Under the pieces are notes generated by a model. It saw nothing but the letters and a program-made list of their open reading frames with translations, had not been told where the DNA came from and searched no databases. DNA of 64,000 bases from Tolypocladium sp. Sup5 PDA-1 (lineage: Eukaryota > Ascomycota > Sordariomycetes > Hypocreales > Ophiocordycipitaceae). Location of the stretch: contig JPHH03000007.1 in the NCBI GenBank assembly GCA_000750105.3, positions 310,001 to 374,000 of the forward strand, in the 5' to 3' direction. Both the position numbers and the translations under genes were made by a program. Shown in pieces: positions 33,901 through 45,330 of the stretch (positions within the stretch are counted from its first letter, which is position 1; the number at the start of each line of letters is the position of its first letter).

Positions 33901-36900
33901 AGTTTCGACGGCAAGATCCGCAGGGGGAGCCTCGGGATCAGACTCCTGCTTGTGAGCTGGCTCGTCTTCAATAAGATCCCAGACGCTCGCCTGGCTCTTC
34001 TTCTTGTTCTTCTTGCCCTTCTGTTTCGGAGCGGCGAAGTCGTCGAATGTTGCATCAGTAGCAGGTTCGTCTCCAACTGCTCTCACATCTGAGGCAGGTT
34101 CATCTGCCTGCGTTGGCTCAAGACTAGTAGCTTCTTGTTTCAGTTCTACAGGTGCGTCGCCTTGAGAGAAGAGAGGTTCCGAGATGTGAGATTCGAGGGC
34201 TCGCGACCGATCAGGGTCTTGTTCAGAAATTTGTTTGTTGTCTTCCCCGGGAATCTCTTCCGCCTTGGCAGTCCCCGGTGCGTCAGAAATGGCAATATCC
34301 TCATTGTCGTACTGTTCAACAGGGTCTGGCTGGTCCGTCTTGTCATGATCCAGGGCTGTTGTCAGGGCAGATCCTGGGACCCCGAGAGCAGCAGCGGGAA
34401 GCAGGCTCGATGTAGAAGGGTGGTGGATCTGGTCGTCAGAGGGTTCAGAAGGCACTGAGTTTTCGGCTGCGACGTCAAGCGACCGATCAGCAGTATCTTG
34501 CTCGGGTTTGGCGGCAGTGTCGGGCTCCTCGGGTTCCCATTGCACAGACTTCCGCTTGTCCTTCTTTTTCTTTTTGCCTTTGGAAACAGGGGCAAACTCT
34601 GGTTCGGCGGCAGCTGAGGCTGGTTCCGCAAAGGGAGGTTCAGTGAAGGGCTGAAGTTCCGTGTCGGCAGGCTGGTCAGGCTCCTTGGCCGTCTCGACAA
34701 CCGGCTCCTCAGTAACGGGAGGCACGTCAGTCTCATCCTCTGCAGGCAAAGGCTCTTCCAGTTGAATGCTCTTCTTCTTTTTCTTTTTCTTGTCCTTCTT
34801 AGACGTAGCAGACGTAGCCCACGTGTCTTCTGAGTCAATCACGGTTGATGGTTCGGTGGCGGGAACAAGAGTCGTGGGGTCTTCCTTCGCCTCGTCAGCT
34901 TCAGTGGTAGCGGCTGGCTCCTCTTGGCTGACATCGCGAGGTCCATCCGCGATGATTGCTTCCTCCTGCGCGGCGTGGTCAGTCTCAGGCGCCTGGGGTT
35001 CGTCCCAAGCCATGACCTCCTTAGCTTCCTTCTTCTTCTTCTTCTTCTTGTCCTTCTTAGAAGTAGCAGGCGTAGACCACATGTTTTCTGGATCAACCAC
35101 GGTCGACGGCTCGGCAGCAGGAACAGGCGTTGTTGGCTCATCTTTGACATCGACAGCCTCAGTGGTAGCCACGGGCACATCTTGGCTGATATCATGAGGT
35201 TCATCTGCAATGAATGTTTCCTCCTGGGCCGTGGGTTCAGTCTCAGGTGCCTGAGGTTCGTCCCAAGCCACGACCTCCTTGGCCTTCTTCTTCTTCTTCT
35301 TGTCCTTTTTAGAAGCAGCAGGAGTCGTCCACATATCGTCCGGATCAACAGCAGTAGAAGATTCTGGTGCAGGTACCGCAGCGACTTCATCTTTGGTCGC
35401 ATCAGCTGCAGCAGTGACTGGAGTTTCATTGGTCGAGTCCAAAGTCTCCTCCGGACTGAGGTCACGAGGTTCGTCTGTAACAACGGGTTCGACTTGAGTC
35501 TGGGGCCCGTCTTCCGGTGCGGGGGCTTCGTCCCATTCAACAGCGGCCTGCTTGCCCTTCTTTTTCTTCTTCTTGTCTTTCTTGGAAGTTGCAGGTGTCG
35601 ACCACATGTCGTCAGCGTTGGCTTCTGCGGCCACCTCAACAGGGGTAACAGTAACCTCTGGTTCGTTCTTGACCTCTTGTGATTCAACAGAAGCAGAAGG
35701 TTCATTGGCATGCTCCAAGGCTTCGACTTGGCTGATGTCACCAGACTCATCTGCGGTGATGGCTTCAGGTTGAGCCTGAGGTTCGCTCTCGGAAGCAGGC
35801 GTGTCGTCCCATGACATGACCTCCTTGCCCTTCTTTTTCTTTTTCTTGCTCTTCTTGCTTGCAGCTTCCCAGGTCTCTTCTTCCGCTGGTGGCTCAGGAG
35901 CAATCTCGCGAGTTGAGTCAGGGGCAGGATCTGTTGTCAAGGTTGTGTCGACTTCCTTGACCGCATCAACAATTTCCGGTGTTGCGATTTCTTCCGTGGT
36001 CTCCTCGGGAAAAACAAAGGGTGCCGCATCATCCATTGACTTTGAAGATACCATTACAGGCTCAACGGTCAAAGGCTCATCCTTCGCCAGCGTGTCATCA
36101 AGGACTTCGGCATGCGCCACTATGAGATCTTCATCTGTGCTGGGTTGGGTTGATGTTTCTCCAAGGTCGTCGCCCCAAGAAAGTGACTGCCTCTTGTTCT
36201 TCTTGCCCTTCTTCCCTTTCTTTGGCTGTTCAAAGTCGTCCAGGGGCTGTTCTGGCTGGTTGGTGGACACATCCTCGCCCTTTGGCGAGTCTTCAGTGAG
36301 AGCGGATGCGGCCACAGTGGCGGCAGCACCGACAGCAGCAACTGCTACGACCTCCGCAAGGTCGAGTCCCTTGTCCTTGCGAGCCCTCTTGGCCTTCTTT
36401 TTCTCCTTTGCCGTCATTGTGCTCCACTCATCTGGCTCGGTGTCTTCAGTTGCAGCCATGGTGGCGGTTTCAGGCAGGGCCTCTTGGCTTGGCGGCTCGC
36501 TCGACAACTGCTCTGGGGCGATTGGGTCGACATGCCAGTCACGAGCCTCCTCAAATGTGTCTTCCGGCGGTCCTTCCATGGCGTCAGAGAAATGCTCATC
36601 GGCCGAGGTCAAGTCCTCGGTAATGTCATGCAACACATCTTCGACACCCAGCTTCTTTGAAGGACTTGAACCCCAAGGGCTTTGCACAATGCCCTCGCTG
36701 TCAGCCGTCTTGTTAGATCTGATGGACGAAGGCGTAGAATAAAGCAAGTAAGAGCTTCTGTCCTTGGACATTGGCTCTACGGGATCAGGCTCAACATACT
36801 TGTCTTGCTGATCATCATCGTCTCCGAGTACTGGCAAGGGTGGGAACTCAGGCCTCGCTTCAGCCTTTGGCGTCGTCTCCTGCGACCCCCCAAGATCAAG

Positions 36901-39900
36901 ATCAAGAGCAGCTTGTGCCAGGTTCGTATCAATCCGAAGCCCAGAATCGGCGAAATCGTCGACGCCGAGTCCACGGTGGAACACATCACCGGTTTCCACA
37001 TCCTCGAATTCAGGAGCTGGAGATTCACGCGACGGCGGCTCGCTAGGAGGGAGCGCGGGCAAATCTGTTCCTAGGGGGAAGTTGTCGGTTGAGTGGTGCC
37101 GCGAGTGCTCAAGAAGGTATAGTGGCTTGATTTCGCGGCTGCTATCCCAAGATATGTGACGAGCCTGCCGTCGAGAAACTGAGTCAGGGGTGCCTACGGG
37201 CGATCCCATGGGAGGTGACTTGAACGTGCTGGAACCCGGTGTGGTGGGAGCTCCCCTTTGGCCCAGCCGCAAGGAAATCGGTATGGCCGTGCTGCTGGGA
37301 GACTTCACTGGAGTTTCCTGAGTGCTTCGGCGGCGACGATGAGCAAAGTAGTCGCGCTTCCAGTTGCGCTCTTCCGGGGGCGTATCCGGCCGGCTGTCTG
37401 GCAAGCTTGGCAATTCCTCAGGGGCATCTTTGGGGGTCCCAGGCTCACTGGGAGGAAGAGGAAGGAGATCGCCATACTGGGGATCTATGGCGGGCTTGAT
37501 TGCTCGCGGAGCAATCTCGGGGTCGACAATCTCGAGATCCCGTGGCCGTTGGGCGGCATCGTGCGAACCGCGCTCCTTATCCGAGGAGTCTTCTGTGGCA
37601 TTTGAACGAGCGAGGCCAGCTGCCACAGCAGCAGCAGCAGCCACAGTCGCCAAGCCGACACCCGCGCCAGGGGTGCCGGCATTATCTAAAAAAGAATCCT
37701 TCTTTTCATCTTTGCCACTGGATTTGAAGATGCTGGAGAACAGCCCGCTGGATCTCTTCTCCGAGTCCTTGGAGTCCTTGGAGTCCTTGCTCTTGCGAGA
37801 GCCACCTGGTGCCGATGCAACGGACTTCGCATCGTCGTCATCGTAGCGCGAAGACCTTCTGCTCTCTCGCTTTTCACGGAAGCCACCTGGTGCGGACGCA
37901 ACGGACCTCGTATCATCGTCGTCGTATCGTGAAGACCGCTTGCTCTCTCGCTTCTCACGAGAGCCATCTGGTGCCGATGCGACAGATTTCGTGTCATCGT
38001 CGTCGTATCGTGAAGACTGTCTGCTCTCTCGCTTCTCGCGAGAGCCAGCTGGTGCCGACGCAACAGACTTCGCGTCATCGTCGTCGTACCGTGAAGACCG
38101 TCTGCTCTCTCGCTTCTCGCGTCTCCGCTCATCGTACCGAGCCTCGGACACGACAGAGCTGACTTCGCGGTCCTCAAAGGGGTCGGCCTTTCGACGGTCT
38201 GGAGGGTCGCCTCCATACTCATCGAAGTCGTCGTCATTGCCGCTCCTCCGCTTCGACTTGCTGCTCCGCTTGCTGGAACTCTCGACGGATACTTCAGAAG
38301 GCGCTGCGGATCTGGAAGGAGACTCGTAGGCTCCCGAGTCCCTCTTGGACTTCTTCTTGGACTTCTTCGGGGCGTCCCACTCGTCGTCGGGCTCGACCTT
38401 TCTGGGCGACTGCAAGTCCTCGAACGCGTCAGTCGGAACAGAAACCTTGGAGGCTGCGTCTTCCTCAAGGTCTCGGCTCTTCCTGTTCTTCTTGGACTTT
38501 TTACGGCCATTGTCTTCCCAGTCATCCCCCGCCTCGCGAGATGCGCTGGGCTCGGGTTCAACCACTGGAGGTTGCCCGTCGTCTCGCATCAGAGCCTGGG
38601 CCTGGGCCTCCTTATCGCGCTTTTTCTGCTCCTTCTTGCTGAGCTTCTGGGGCGCTTCGGCAGCATCTTCAAAGGATAGAGTCTCGGGAGACTCCACAAT
38701 GACCTGCTCAGACACCTCGCCCGACTGTCGCTGGAGCTTCTCGAGCCTCTTCTTCTCCTTCTTGCTCAACTTTGCAGGCACCTCAGCCCACTCGTCGGTG
38801 GCCGCAACCGGCTCATCCCTGGGCGTCTCGACCTCGCCAACGACATAGCCTGGCTGGGGCACGGATCGCTCGCCAGGGGCGCCCGACAAGTCTGTGACGA
38901 TATCTGAAAAGGGGTTGTGGTTCCAGCCATCCCCGTTGGGCTCGCTCGAACCTGGAGGGGAATCCCTGCGGCGGTACGTAGGATCGTCGATGACGATGTT
39001 GGGGTCGAATCCGGTGTCCTTGAGTCCGGCTGCAAGAGTCGCCGCAAATTCAATGTCATCGCCAAAGCTACCGGGCATCTGCCCTGGTTGTGGGCTAGGC
39101 GGCTTAGGGCCTGGAACTGGCGGGACATTGCTGGAGTCATATGTGAAGACCTGATCCGGCCCCATTGCTGCGATGTCGCGAGAACTGGACTCCGGGGAGT
39201 TGCGAGAGTCCCTTGCCTCAGGCTCGTTGGCAGGCTCGGCGCTGCTTCCGGCAATGGCCGCAGCAATGATGCCCCATTGGCTTGACTTGTTGAGGCGCGG
39301 GCGTGGCTTATCTCCATATTCGACTCTGTCGAGTATGCCTTCGGTGTCGCTCCTAGGCTCGGGGGTCTCGACCTCGAATCGCTTGGTCGAGTTCTCGCCC
39401 CAGGTCACAGACTTGGCCGTTGATGGCCCAACCACCACCTCAGAGGACTCAGCTCGTGATGGCGATTCGCTGCGTTCTCTGGTCCCATCATTACGTCTCA
39501 TCTGGTCAGGGCTAGGCGTAGCATGGCGACTGGACGCTGGCGTGGGGTAGACCAAGTTGAGTAGAGGGCGATCTCGCTCGCAGGACGGATCTCGCGACTT
39601 GAAGACCGGCGCATCCAGCCCCTGGCCATTCGCACGGAATCTGTGGATCTCCTTGGGGTATATCTTGTTGTCGATCCGAACGTCCGCATCAGGCCCGTCG
39701 TAAAGATGCTTGCCGTTGTCATGATATTGGTCATCGAGCTCAGGGGGCGTGACAATGTTGGTGGTTTCGTTGGTAATGTCCTCGTCCCATTTGTCCACCA
39801 CTGATCGGTCTGGCGTTTGGCTGCGGGATCGCACTTGGTCCTCGGCAATCTTTCGTGCAATAACAGCCTCGCGGTAGTGGCGGTTGGCTTCCTCGAGAAC

Positions 39901-42369
39901 AGCATCCCTCCTGCGCTCCCGAGAGCCGTCATCCGAATACTCTTCGCGCTGACGATCCCTCGAGCGCGACGCCTCGACGGCAATGGCAGACGCGACCACT
40001 GCTGCAGCCACAGGGATGGTGGCATGCCTGGCCTCGTCGTAGATGCCCTTGGCTTCATGCTCCTCTTCCTCGTAGCTGTGGCGCCTCCGGGGCTCCGCGC
40101 TCCTAGGTGCGCCTCGGGGTTCCTTCTTGTATTCCTCGGCCTCGCGCTCCATTTCAAAAGAGTCCTTGCGGCTCAGTCTGGTGTCCGACTGTGATGCCGT
40201 CGGAGGCGAGTCATCAAAGTTTGGCACTCGATCAACAGTCACCACCTGCGGCGTCAATGGCCTCTCAGGTGCGGTCTGCGGCGCCGCCATGAGAGCATTG
40301 CCGTCAATCTGATATTGGAAAGGGTCAATGGGGGCTCTCTCGGGGGGTGGGTTGGTTGTATCAACACCGCGCTCGGAAGCTGCCTTTTCCCCCTTGCGGG
40401 CATCTCGCTGCTCATCACGGTCGTCGTACTTGCGGCTGTCTCTGCGCGAAGACTTGGATACCTCGCTGCGTACTTCGGGCCCTACTTGTACCTCGATTTC
40501 TCCATTTCGGTACTTGCGAGTCTCCTGCTCGGGATAGTGGTCCACAACCGTCTCGCGCCGCTTCCGGGGAGTGTCCTGGTCCTCGCGACGCGAAGACCTC
40601 TTGTTATCCTCCTTGTCGTCTGGGTACTTTGAAGAATATGAGTCGCGCTTGGATTTGCGACGCTCCTTGTCGCGATCAGACTCCCGATCTCGGCGCTTCG
40701 AGTCCTTTTCACTCTTCTCTGGCTTTTCGGGGCGTCTGTCACGGTCGCGCCTCTCATCATCACGATAATCGCGGTAATCACGGCTCTCTCGCCGGTCCTT
40801 TTTGCTGTCGTCCTTCTTATCGTCCTTGTCGTCCTTCTTGTCGTCCTTGCGTTCGCCCCTCCGCTCGTCTCTGCGCTTCTTTCGCTCAGAGGCCAGCGCG
40901 GCAGCGCCGGCGGCAGCGGCAGCAACGCCGGCAAGGGTAGCTCCGCTAAAGCCCCCCTCGTCAGAGCGCTGGCGTGAGTGTCGCGAGTCCCGGTGCGTCA
41001 CATCCTCCAGCTTCTCTGCTTGGTAGACCTTGGCCGAGACGGGGGCCTTTGGCACTGGCTGCTGAAGGGGGACCGGAGCAGGGCGTGACCGATGAGGGAG
41101 GTCCTGGCGCGAGGAGATGATGGATGCCGTGTCTGCGTCGAACCTTCTCGGGTCAGGAGTCGTAACGGGATAGGATTCCTTCATAGGCGTCTTGTAGACG
41201 GGCTCGGTCTCGGCTCGACGAAGGCGGTTGAAGTTCTGATACTGCACTGCCGGCACAGTGGACTCGTCATCGCCGAACGGACGGGGGGTGACCAGGCCAT
41301 GCAGGGAGTTGACGGGGCCAAACAGCCGAGGGTCTACCACAGAAGCCTGTCTGGTCTGCGTAGATGGTCCACCGACCGTCGATGCAATAGCGGCACCGGC
41401 GGCAGCCCCAGCAGCGGCTGACATGGCGGGTCGAAGGGCATGCGACACGACCGAGCCGTATGCCAGCTCCGAGTCCGCGCCGTCGCTCGACTCGCCGTCC
41501 GAGGCGGATTCCCAGTCCGACTCATCGCCGGACGACCCACGGTGCGGTCTCGAGCTGCCGATGCCGCGGCTGGCGGTTCCATCTCGCTTCCGGTGTCGCA
41601 GACCGCTGACCGTCGCGGCCGCAGCCATAAGTCCCGTAGGGCGACTGCGCCCCGCGGCCCGCAGGTCGTGCTCATTCTGCTTGCGCGCAAAGTCGGACAG
41701 CTGGCGACCCAGCTCGAGGATCTCTTCGTCGGTCTTGGCCCTGCGCGTGCCGGGGCGGTTGGATCCGTCGGTGGTGTAGCCCGCGCCGCGGTACTGCTGC
41801 TGGTACTGCTGCTGGTACTGCTGCGACTGCCCGGCGGCAACGGCGGCGGCGGCGGCGGTAGCGGTAGCGGTAGCGGTAGCGGTAGAGGCAGCGGTGGTCC
41901 CTCGCGGGCTGATGTTGCGGCTCTTGGGCCGGTTGATGTATCCGTTTCCGTAGGCGAGGTCCGAGTTGACCGACGACGACGACGAGTTGCCAAAGTGCAG
42001 GATGCGCCGCTTCCTGGTCCCGCCGCTCCCGCGACGCTCCCGCCGGCGCCTCGACCGCTCAGACGGGGCGCGGAAAAAGGTGCCGAAGACGCCGCCGAAG
42101 CGGGAGCGGTATGGATAGTGGCGCGAGATGTCCAGCAGCGACGAGGAGAAGGAGCTCGACGACGAGCGGGTGCTGGACGGCGCGCGCGGCCGCTCCCTCT
42201 GCCCCTCTCGGTCTGCTGTCGTCGTCGCTGGGGGCGGTGGGAAGTCTGTGTAAGAGCCCTGGGGCATCGCCATGGGCGGCACGTTGGCCAGCTGCTCGCG
42301 CGAGTCTCGTCGGTCGCGCCGCCGCCTCCGGGAGCTCTCGGGGCTCCGGCGACGGGGTTCTCGCATCAT
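25978..42369 (-). CDS. Giant Trp/poly-Lys repeat ('involucrin repeat') protein, candidate Leashin-type Woronin-body tether
   Basis: One uninterrupted frame of about 16.4 kb. It is open from 42729, but the first 120 codons look like translated leader, so the Met-Met at 42369 (MMREPRRRSPESS) is preferred: about 5,463 aa. N-terminal third: Arg/Ser/Asp-rich, with a fourfold 27-residue repeat. Middle: about thirty modules, each an acidic Pro/Glu/Thr-rich linker, a Trp in a short hydrophobic patch, then a Lys tract such as SKKDKKKKKK, often followed by a second Trp (VMAWDEP). At least eight Ala-rich hydrophobic stretches are scattered through it. C-terminal part: coiled coil (VLELESRVEQLIAENRLL, about 27.0-27.4 kb) and a folded-looking domain of about 300 residues. 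Such giants are annotated 'involucrin repeat protein' in Pezizomycotina; Leashin tethers Woronin bodies to cortex and septal pore and shares this size and repetitive middle. The Leashin identity is inference. Confidence 0.8.
27555..27597. repeat. Hexanucleotide microsatellite coding for Ser-Gln repeats
   Basis: Tandem TGCGAC units inside the giant gene, read on the minus strand as alternating Gln and Ser. A similar run near 30705-30746 (GGCTGC units) encodes alternating Pro and Gln, and one near 41855-41885 encodes Ala-Thr. Confidence 0.8.
29010..29270. repeat. Three near-identical GADAFDDVWESDPRLPGKG repeats
   Basis: Within the giant gene, three tandem units of about 30 residues share GADAFDDVWESDPRLPGKG exactly, separated by short linkers (GMDLDESTPVYT, GMDLDAPAST). 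The DNA copies differ only at silent positions in the shared part, pointing to purifying selection on the motif or gene conversion. Confidence 0.9.
37798..38121. repeat. Four tandem 81-nt coding repeats (RESRRSSRYDDDD unit)
   Basis: Four direct copies of an 81-nt unit in the giant gene, each encoding 27 residues of the form REKRES(R/K)(R/Q)SSRYDDDD followed by a SVASAP segment. Only a few residues vary. The unit is basic then acidic, and Ser-rich in a kinase-friendly RxxS context. Confidence 0.92.
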
Positions 42370-43663
42370 CTTGGGCCGCTTTGTCGGCGCATGTGGCGGT
42401 GATGCGGATGCTGTGTGCAGGCGAAGGTTTGTGTGAGACTGTGAGCGTGTGTTGTTTTGATTTGGGCTGCCCGGGGCTGTGGAGAGCTGGCCGTCCAACC
42501 GTCCATCCATACAGCGACCCGGGCCGCCTCCAAGCTGGCAACCTAGGTACCTACAAGGCGGTGGCTGGGACAACCCGAGCGCTGCCCAGGCGCTAAGCGG
42601 ACCAGGGAAGACCCCTGCGGCTGGGGCCAATGGTGGGGTGGGGTCCGGCCAGCGACCTTCAGCTCGTGCAAACGTCACTGCTGGCGGACAGAATAGCTGG
42701 ACAGGCGGCTGCTGATTTGCAACGTCCATGGCGTCGTGAAGCCCAATACTCGTGGCGGCGATATCACGACTGAATCGTCAAGTGGTGTTTCCATAATTGG
42801 CAACTAAGCATTCCCGTCCCGCCACCCGCAACTCTACCTGTCCCGCGTCTCATGGAGCCTCCATTCCATCGAAACGGGCGCTAACCGCTGAGCTTGGCGC
42901 CTCCATTTTGCCCCCACCTGATTCACCAGCTGCCTTGGTCACCAAGTCCTCACCTACGAAGTACGAAGCACACTAATTATCAGCTTGTCCAACCCTCAAT
43001 ATTCGTACGGAGTATCAATCCTTCCCCCGCGGCTTCGAGGTATCATGAGTCTTCAGAGGAGGCACCTCATCAAGCAGGACGCCGAGACAGGCCAGAGGGC
43101 CCGCCGCCGACGATGGCGATGCTGGGTTTGGCAGACGACATGGATGGTATGAAGATGCTGTGTATATCCGTATGGCAGGTATATCGAAGGAGCCTACGAA
43201 GTATGCTGTGATGGTATGGAGGAATCGGCAGCCCCCAAGCGCTTTCGCCGCTTTATTGCGTGGTTGCTCTGGAACCCATTTGCGCGGGCATGCTTGTTGA
43301 GGTGGTGCATCCCGCCGTCCACTGGCTAATTACCCTGTATCCGTAGCCGTCTTTGACGCATCCCAGATGCGTGCATGACGGAGCCTGCACTGGTGGGAAG
43401 GACTAAACACTGAGATATGCAAGCCCAAGATTCTTTAGGCTGTTCAACTGCATGCATCTCGGTTGTACGTCTTGCGGCGGCGGTGGTTAGTCAAGAGGCT
43501 CTCACATGTGGTGTTTGTCCGCGCACCGAATCTGGGAATAACTTCACATGGCAAATGTAAGTTGTGAGCGTCACGCACAGACCGTACACAGGCCCTCGCT
43601 CCCAAGAGAAATAAACCGTAAATGGGGCAAGAATTCGCAAGCTACACAAGTCCCCATCTGTCA
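42370..43663. other. Leader and promoter of the giant gene, P450 3' flank
   Basis: Includes the 360 bases of open frame upstream of the preferred giant-protein start (42370-42729), whose translation is Pro/Gly-rich and leader-like, and about 930 bases of non-coding DNA. A CGTACGGAGTAT motif lies at 43004-43014. No other gene recognised. Confidence 0.45.
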
Positions 43664-45330
43664 TCACCACCCCTCGACGACCTTTGTCCTTATGTGCATC
43701 CCATAGGCCGGCCGCGCCGTCACCGCCGCCTTGAACTGCAGGTTCCGCTCGTCCATGAGCGCCTCGTCGTCGAGCGCAAACTCGAAGCGCCCGACCCACG
43801 ACGCCAGCAGGCACGCCATCTCGGCGCGCGCAAAGGCCGCCCCGATGCAGCTGCGCGGCCCGTGCAGGAACGTCATGAAGGCGTAGTTGCTCTCCGCGCC
43901 GCCGCTCGCCGCCGCCAGCCACCGCTCCGGCCGGAACTCGCCCGCGTCGGCGCCCCAGAGCGAGCGGTCCATGTTGGTGCCCCAGGGCGTGAGCATGATG
44001 CGCGTGCCACGCGGAACGAACTGGCCCTGGATGGTCGTGTCGACGGCCGCCTCGCGCATCGTCTGCGGCACGGGGCTGTACGTCCGCAGCACTTCGTTGC
44101 ACACGGCGTGCAGGTACGGCATGCGGTCGACGTCGGCGCTGGTTATCTCCCCGCCCTCGTCGTCGACGGACGGCAGCATCGCGCGCACCTCGTCGCGCAG
44201 CCGCTGCTGCTTCTCCGGGTACCGCGACAGCAGGTACACGGACCACGTCAGCGCCGACGCCGTCGTGTCGTGGCCGGCCGCCAAAAACGTCATGAGCTGG
44301 TCCACCAGCTGCTCGTCGGTGAAGAGCCCGCTCTCCAGCGCTACCGACAGGATGTCCAGGTCCGTCGGCTCCTTGTTGGCCATGCGCTGCTTCTTCTCGC
44401 GGATCAGGTCGCGGCACACGGACCGGATGCGCTGCGCTGCCGCGTTGATGTCCTCGTTGCGTTTGATGGGTAGGTGGTTCAGCAGCCAGCCCGGCAGAAA
44501 GGTCCCCAGGACCATGAGCACCTTGGCCTGGCGCGTCGGCCTCGCCAGGCGCGAGTACGTCTGCGCCAGCGGGTTGTTCTCGTCCTGGATGGCGCCAAAG
44601 TCGACGCCCATGCCGGCCATGCCGATGATGTCCAGCGTGCACCGCGACGCCCACCCGTTGACCTCGAGGACGGTGGTCGTCGCATCGCCGCACGCGGCCG
44701 TCATGGCCCGTGCCACCTCGCGGGCCTTCTTCCAGAACGTCGGGTACAGGCTCTTGACGTGGCGGAAGGCAAAGGCCGGCATCAGGTTTTTGCGCTGCAC
44801 CTTGTGCTCGTCGCCCTCGGTGAGCAGGATGCCGTAGCCCAGGACGCGGCCGAGCGCGTTGCGCACGGCATCGGGCTTCTCGAAGATGTAGTTTTTGGTG
44901 ACGAGCACCTCGGCCAGGGCCTTGGGCGAGGCGACGATGAGGCGCTCGCGGTTGAAGAAGAAGAGGTAGCGGATCAGGCCGTCGTGCTCCAGCCCCGTGA
45001 TCCTGAGCAGCCCGTTAGCACGACATGCTAATAGGACAATGGAAGGTGGACTGACCATTCCCTCAGCGGCGCGGCGGGCGACTCGCTCATGAGCTTCCGG
45101 CCCTGGCCAAGGAGCCAATGGCTGCCCTTGGGCTGGGGCAGATGGCGCAGCGGTGACATGAAGTGAGGATACACAAACGTCGTCCAGATCCCCCACAGCG
45201 TGAGCTGCGCGAGCCACTGCATCGTGAACGCGCGCACCAGGTAGCTAGGCGACCGCACATTGTACACGACCACGAGCAGCGCGACGCCCGCCAAGGCGGC
45301 CACCGTGAACTGCTGCAGCGGCGCCCCCAT
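43664..45330 (-). CDS. Cytochrome P450 monooxygenase
   Basis: Exons 45330..45056 and 45002..43664 encode 537 aa; the 53-nt intron has donor GTCAGT, a GCTAAC branch site and acceptor CTCAG. Membrane-anchored class II P450: an N-terminal hydrophobic segment (FTVAALAGVALLVVVYN), a second hydrophobic stretch, then a Pro-rich hinge (RHLPQPKGSHWLLG). Catalytic features: the I-helix AGHDTTAS with the oxygen-activating Thr, ExxR as EVLR, PERW (FRPERWL), and the haem loop FLHGPRSCIGAAFARAE with the thiolate Cys. It would be on the ER, using NADPH-P450 reductase. Substrate is unknown. No polyketide or peptide synthetase or other tailoring gene is nearby, so there is no sign of a secondary-metabolite cluster. 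TATAATA lies about 160 bases upstream of the ATG on the coding strand. Confidence 0.95.

Noticed and set aside
25978..42369. Many plus-strand ORFs of 100-313 codons opposite the giant gene
   Set aside because: They mirror Lys and Glu codons as Phe/Leu/Ser-rich low-complexity sequence; the minus frame is open throughout and has coherent repeats.
43664..45330. P450 as part of a secondary-metabolite cluster
   Set aside because: Neighbours are a structural giant and a RING protein; no synthase, transporter or other tailoring enzyme is nearby.
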